Below, in pieces: positions 22,530 through 23,800 of a DNA stretch of 23,800 nucleotides (its first letter is position 1; each line of letters opens with the position of its first letter). The position numbers were made by a program, and so were the translations under genes. Origin of the DNA: Bacillota bacterium (lineage in GTDB: Bacteria; Bacillota; Clostridia; Oscillospirales; Ruminococcaceae); contig JAKPGH010000254.1 in assembly GCA_029550985.1 (NCBI GenBank), forward strand, positions 1 through 23,800, given 5' to 3'. The notes below the pieces were generated by a model. The model had not been told where the DNA came from. It saw only the letters and a list, made by a program, of their open reading frames with translations, and did no database searches.

Positions 22530-23556
22530 CGGTGTTTTTTTGTTCCCCCTCCTGCGCCTTTACGGAGGCCAACCCTTCCGCAATGGTGGCTATCATCTGG
22601 TTTTCCACCATCTGCTTCGCCTGGCGGATGGCATTTTTAAAGGCCTTGTCGTTGGAGCTTCCGTGGGCTTTGATCACCGGCTTGGCAATCCCCAGCAGAG
22701 GGGCGCCGCCGTGCTCGGTGTAGTCCATCTTTTTGCGGAAATTTTCGACGCCGCCTTTGACCATCAGGGCGGCCAGCTTGGTGCCTGTGTTTTTCAAAAG
22801 GATCTTCTTCAGTTCCGACGACATCAGCTTGCCCATGCCTTCGGTGAGCTTGAGGATAACGTTGCCGGTAAAGCCGTCGCACACAGCCACGTCGCAGCCG
22901 CCCAAGGGAATTTCCCGCGCTTCCACATTGCCGATAAAGTTGACGGGGGAAGCCTGAAGCAGCTTGAAGGCCTCCAGTTGGAGGCTGGTTCCCTTGTTTT
23001 CCTCGGTGCCGATGTTGACCAGGCCCACCCGGGGATTTTCGACGCCCAGCACCTTGCTCATGTAGGCGCTGCCCATGATGGCAAACTGCTGCAGCATTTC
23101 GGGGCGGCATTCGGCGTTGGCGCCGGAGTCAATGAGCAGATAGGGCCGCTCCATGGTGGGAATCAGGGTGGCGATGGCGGCCCGCTTAATCCCCTTCAGC
23201 CGCTTGACAAACAGGGATGCCCCCACCACCACGGCGCCGGTGTTCCCGGCGGTGACAAAGGCGTCCCCCCGCCCTTCCGCCAGCAGTTTGAGGCCCACTG
23301 CCATGGAGCTGTTGGCGTAGTCGCCTACAATATCGGTGGGATCGACATCCATGGGCATAGCCTGGGCGGCGGGGGCTATTTTGATTCCCTCCAGATTGGC
23401 AAGGGGAATGCCGCTTTGTTCCGCCGCTGCTAAGATGTCGTCCTGTCGGCCGCAAAGAGTCACTTGCACACCGTACTCCCTTACCGCCATGGCAGCGCCC
23501 TTAATCACTTCCAGCGGGGCGTTGTCGCCGCCATGGGCATCGAGAATAATATTCAT
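22522..23556 (-). CDS. plsX: Phosphate acyltransferase PlsX
   Basis: PlsX converts acyl-ACP and phosphate to acyl-phosphate, the donor used by PlsY to begin phospholipid synthesis. The 344-residue protein has the family start MNIILDAHGGDNAP (normally DAMGGD), then VDPTDIVGDYANSSMAVG, FVTAGNTGAVVVGA, LLIDSGANAECRPE, LVNIGTEENKGT and FIGNVEAREIPLGGCDVAVCDGFTGN. All are characteristic. It ends with a short charged tail. The start is ATG 23556 with AAAGGTGGG 6 bases upstream. The gene overlaps rnc by 8 bases. The 121-base gap upstream, beyond which trmFO ends, has an AT-rich region with TATAAATTAT but no -35/-10 pair I can defend. A FapR-type operator was looked for and not seen. Confidence 0.96.
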   Translation of the reverse strand: MNIILDAHGGDNAPLEVIKGAAMAVREYGVQVTLCGRQDDILAAAEQSGIPLANLEGIKIAPAAQAMPMDVDPTDIVGDYANSSMAVGLKLLAEGRGDAFVTAGNTGAVVVGASLFVKRLKGIKRAAIATLIPTMERPYLLIDSGANAECRPEMLQQFAIMGSAYMSKVLGVENPRVGLVNIGTEENKGTSLQLEAFKLLQASPVNFIGNVEAREIPLGGCDVAVCDGFTGNVILKLTEGMGKLMSSELKKILLKNTGTKLAALMVKGGVENFRKKMDYTEHGGAPLLGIAKPVIKAHGSSNDKAFKNAIRQAKQMVENQMIATIAEGLASVKAQEGEQKNTDE

Positions 23557-23677
23557 TATAATCCCACCTTTGATAATTTATAAAGTCAAATACAGCCAAC
23601 AGATGGTTGTGGGGTCGGCTGTGATGATTGTCAGTGCGTTTTTTACCGAATTCCGGTTGCCGCTTGTGGGAAAGCAG

Positions 23678-23800
23678 CTACCTTTCCAAGGCCTTTTGCA
23701 GAGCCTCCAGCGCCCGTTGAGACAAAGCTTCGTACCGCTGGAGCTTGTCCTTGATGCGATGGGAAAGCGGAGGCAGCAGCCCCATGTTGGCTCCCATGGG
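23678..23800 (-). CDS. trmFO: Methylenetetrahydrofolate-tRNA-(uracil-5-)-methyltransferase TrmFO (C-terminal tail)
   Basis: Only the last 40 residues lie in the window; the rest continues beyond the right edge. The visible tail includes ANMGLLPPLSHRIKDKLQRY followed by EALSQRALEALQ and a stop at 23678. The segment NMGLLPPL, then a basic helix and RYEALSQRALEALQ, resembles the C-terminus of TrmFO, which makes the T54 ribothymidine of tRNA using folate. I judge the match from the conserved tail only, so confidence is moderate. plsX follows after 121 bases. Confidence 0.65.
   Translation of the reverse strand, partial: PMGANMGLLPPLSHRIKDKLQRYEALSQRALEALQKALER

Overview
The window looks like chromosomal DNA of a GC-rich, anaerobic, endospore-lineage Firmicute (class Clostridia, most likely Oscillospiraceae/Ruminococcaceae-like). 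This is inferred from spoIVB next to spo0A, a ferredoxin-dependent branched-chain 2-oxoacid oxidoreductase, and the Firmicute housekeeping clusters plsX-rnc-smc-ftsY and yhbY-nadD-yqeK-rsfS. Nearly all genes lie on the minus strand. Only spoIVB and spo0A are on the plus strand. I see no mobile element, CRISPR array, tRNA or rRNA, and no gene-free stretch longer than about 210 bases.

Layout from left to right: the N-terminal part of addB (cut by the window start); a small lipoprotein with a terminator behind it; a four-gene 2-oxoacid:ferredoxin oxidoreductase operon (ferredoxin, VorB-like alpha, TPP-binding beta, gamma), transcribed leftwards; a ParA/MinD-like P-loop ATPase with its own promoter; and a SLOG/DUF2493-type protein that has no normal start codon. 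Next come spoIVB and spo0A on the plus strand. A strong bidirectional terminator separates spo0A from a convergent M24 peptidase, endonuclease IV-like and yqeG run. rpsU has a perfect consensus promoter and its own terminator. Right of it lies a long, tightly packed minus-strand block: leuS, rsfS, yqeK, nadD, yhbY, rdgB, ftsY, smc, a radical SAM gene, rnc and plsX, with the C-terminal tail of trmFO at the right edge.

How the genes work together: rnc, smc, ftsY, yhbY, rsfS, rpsU, leuS and trmFO serve RNA processing, ribosomes, chromosome organisation and protein targeting. nadD, rdgB and yqeK handle nucleotides, and plsX starts phospholipid synthesis. Several neighbours overlap by four bases (ATGA or TTGA), which suggests translational coupling. 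TTG and GTG starts are common and are supported by Shine-Dalgarno spacing.

The most notable observation is that Spo0A has glutamate at residue 56, where the family has its phosphorylated aspartate, while the rest of the receiver and DNA-binding domain is intact. The SLOG gene has a good ribosome binding site but an ATA codon where its start should be. I found no convincing evidence for an entirely new multi-gene system; most of the window is well-conserved core genome.
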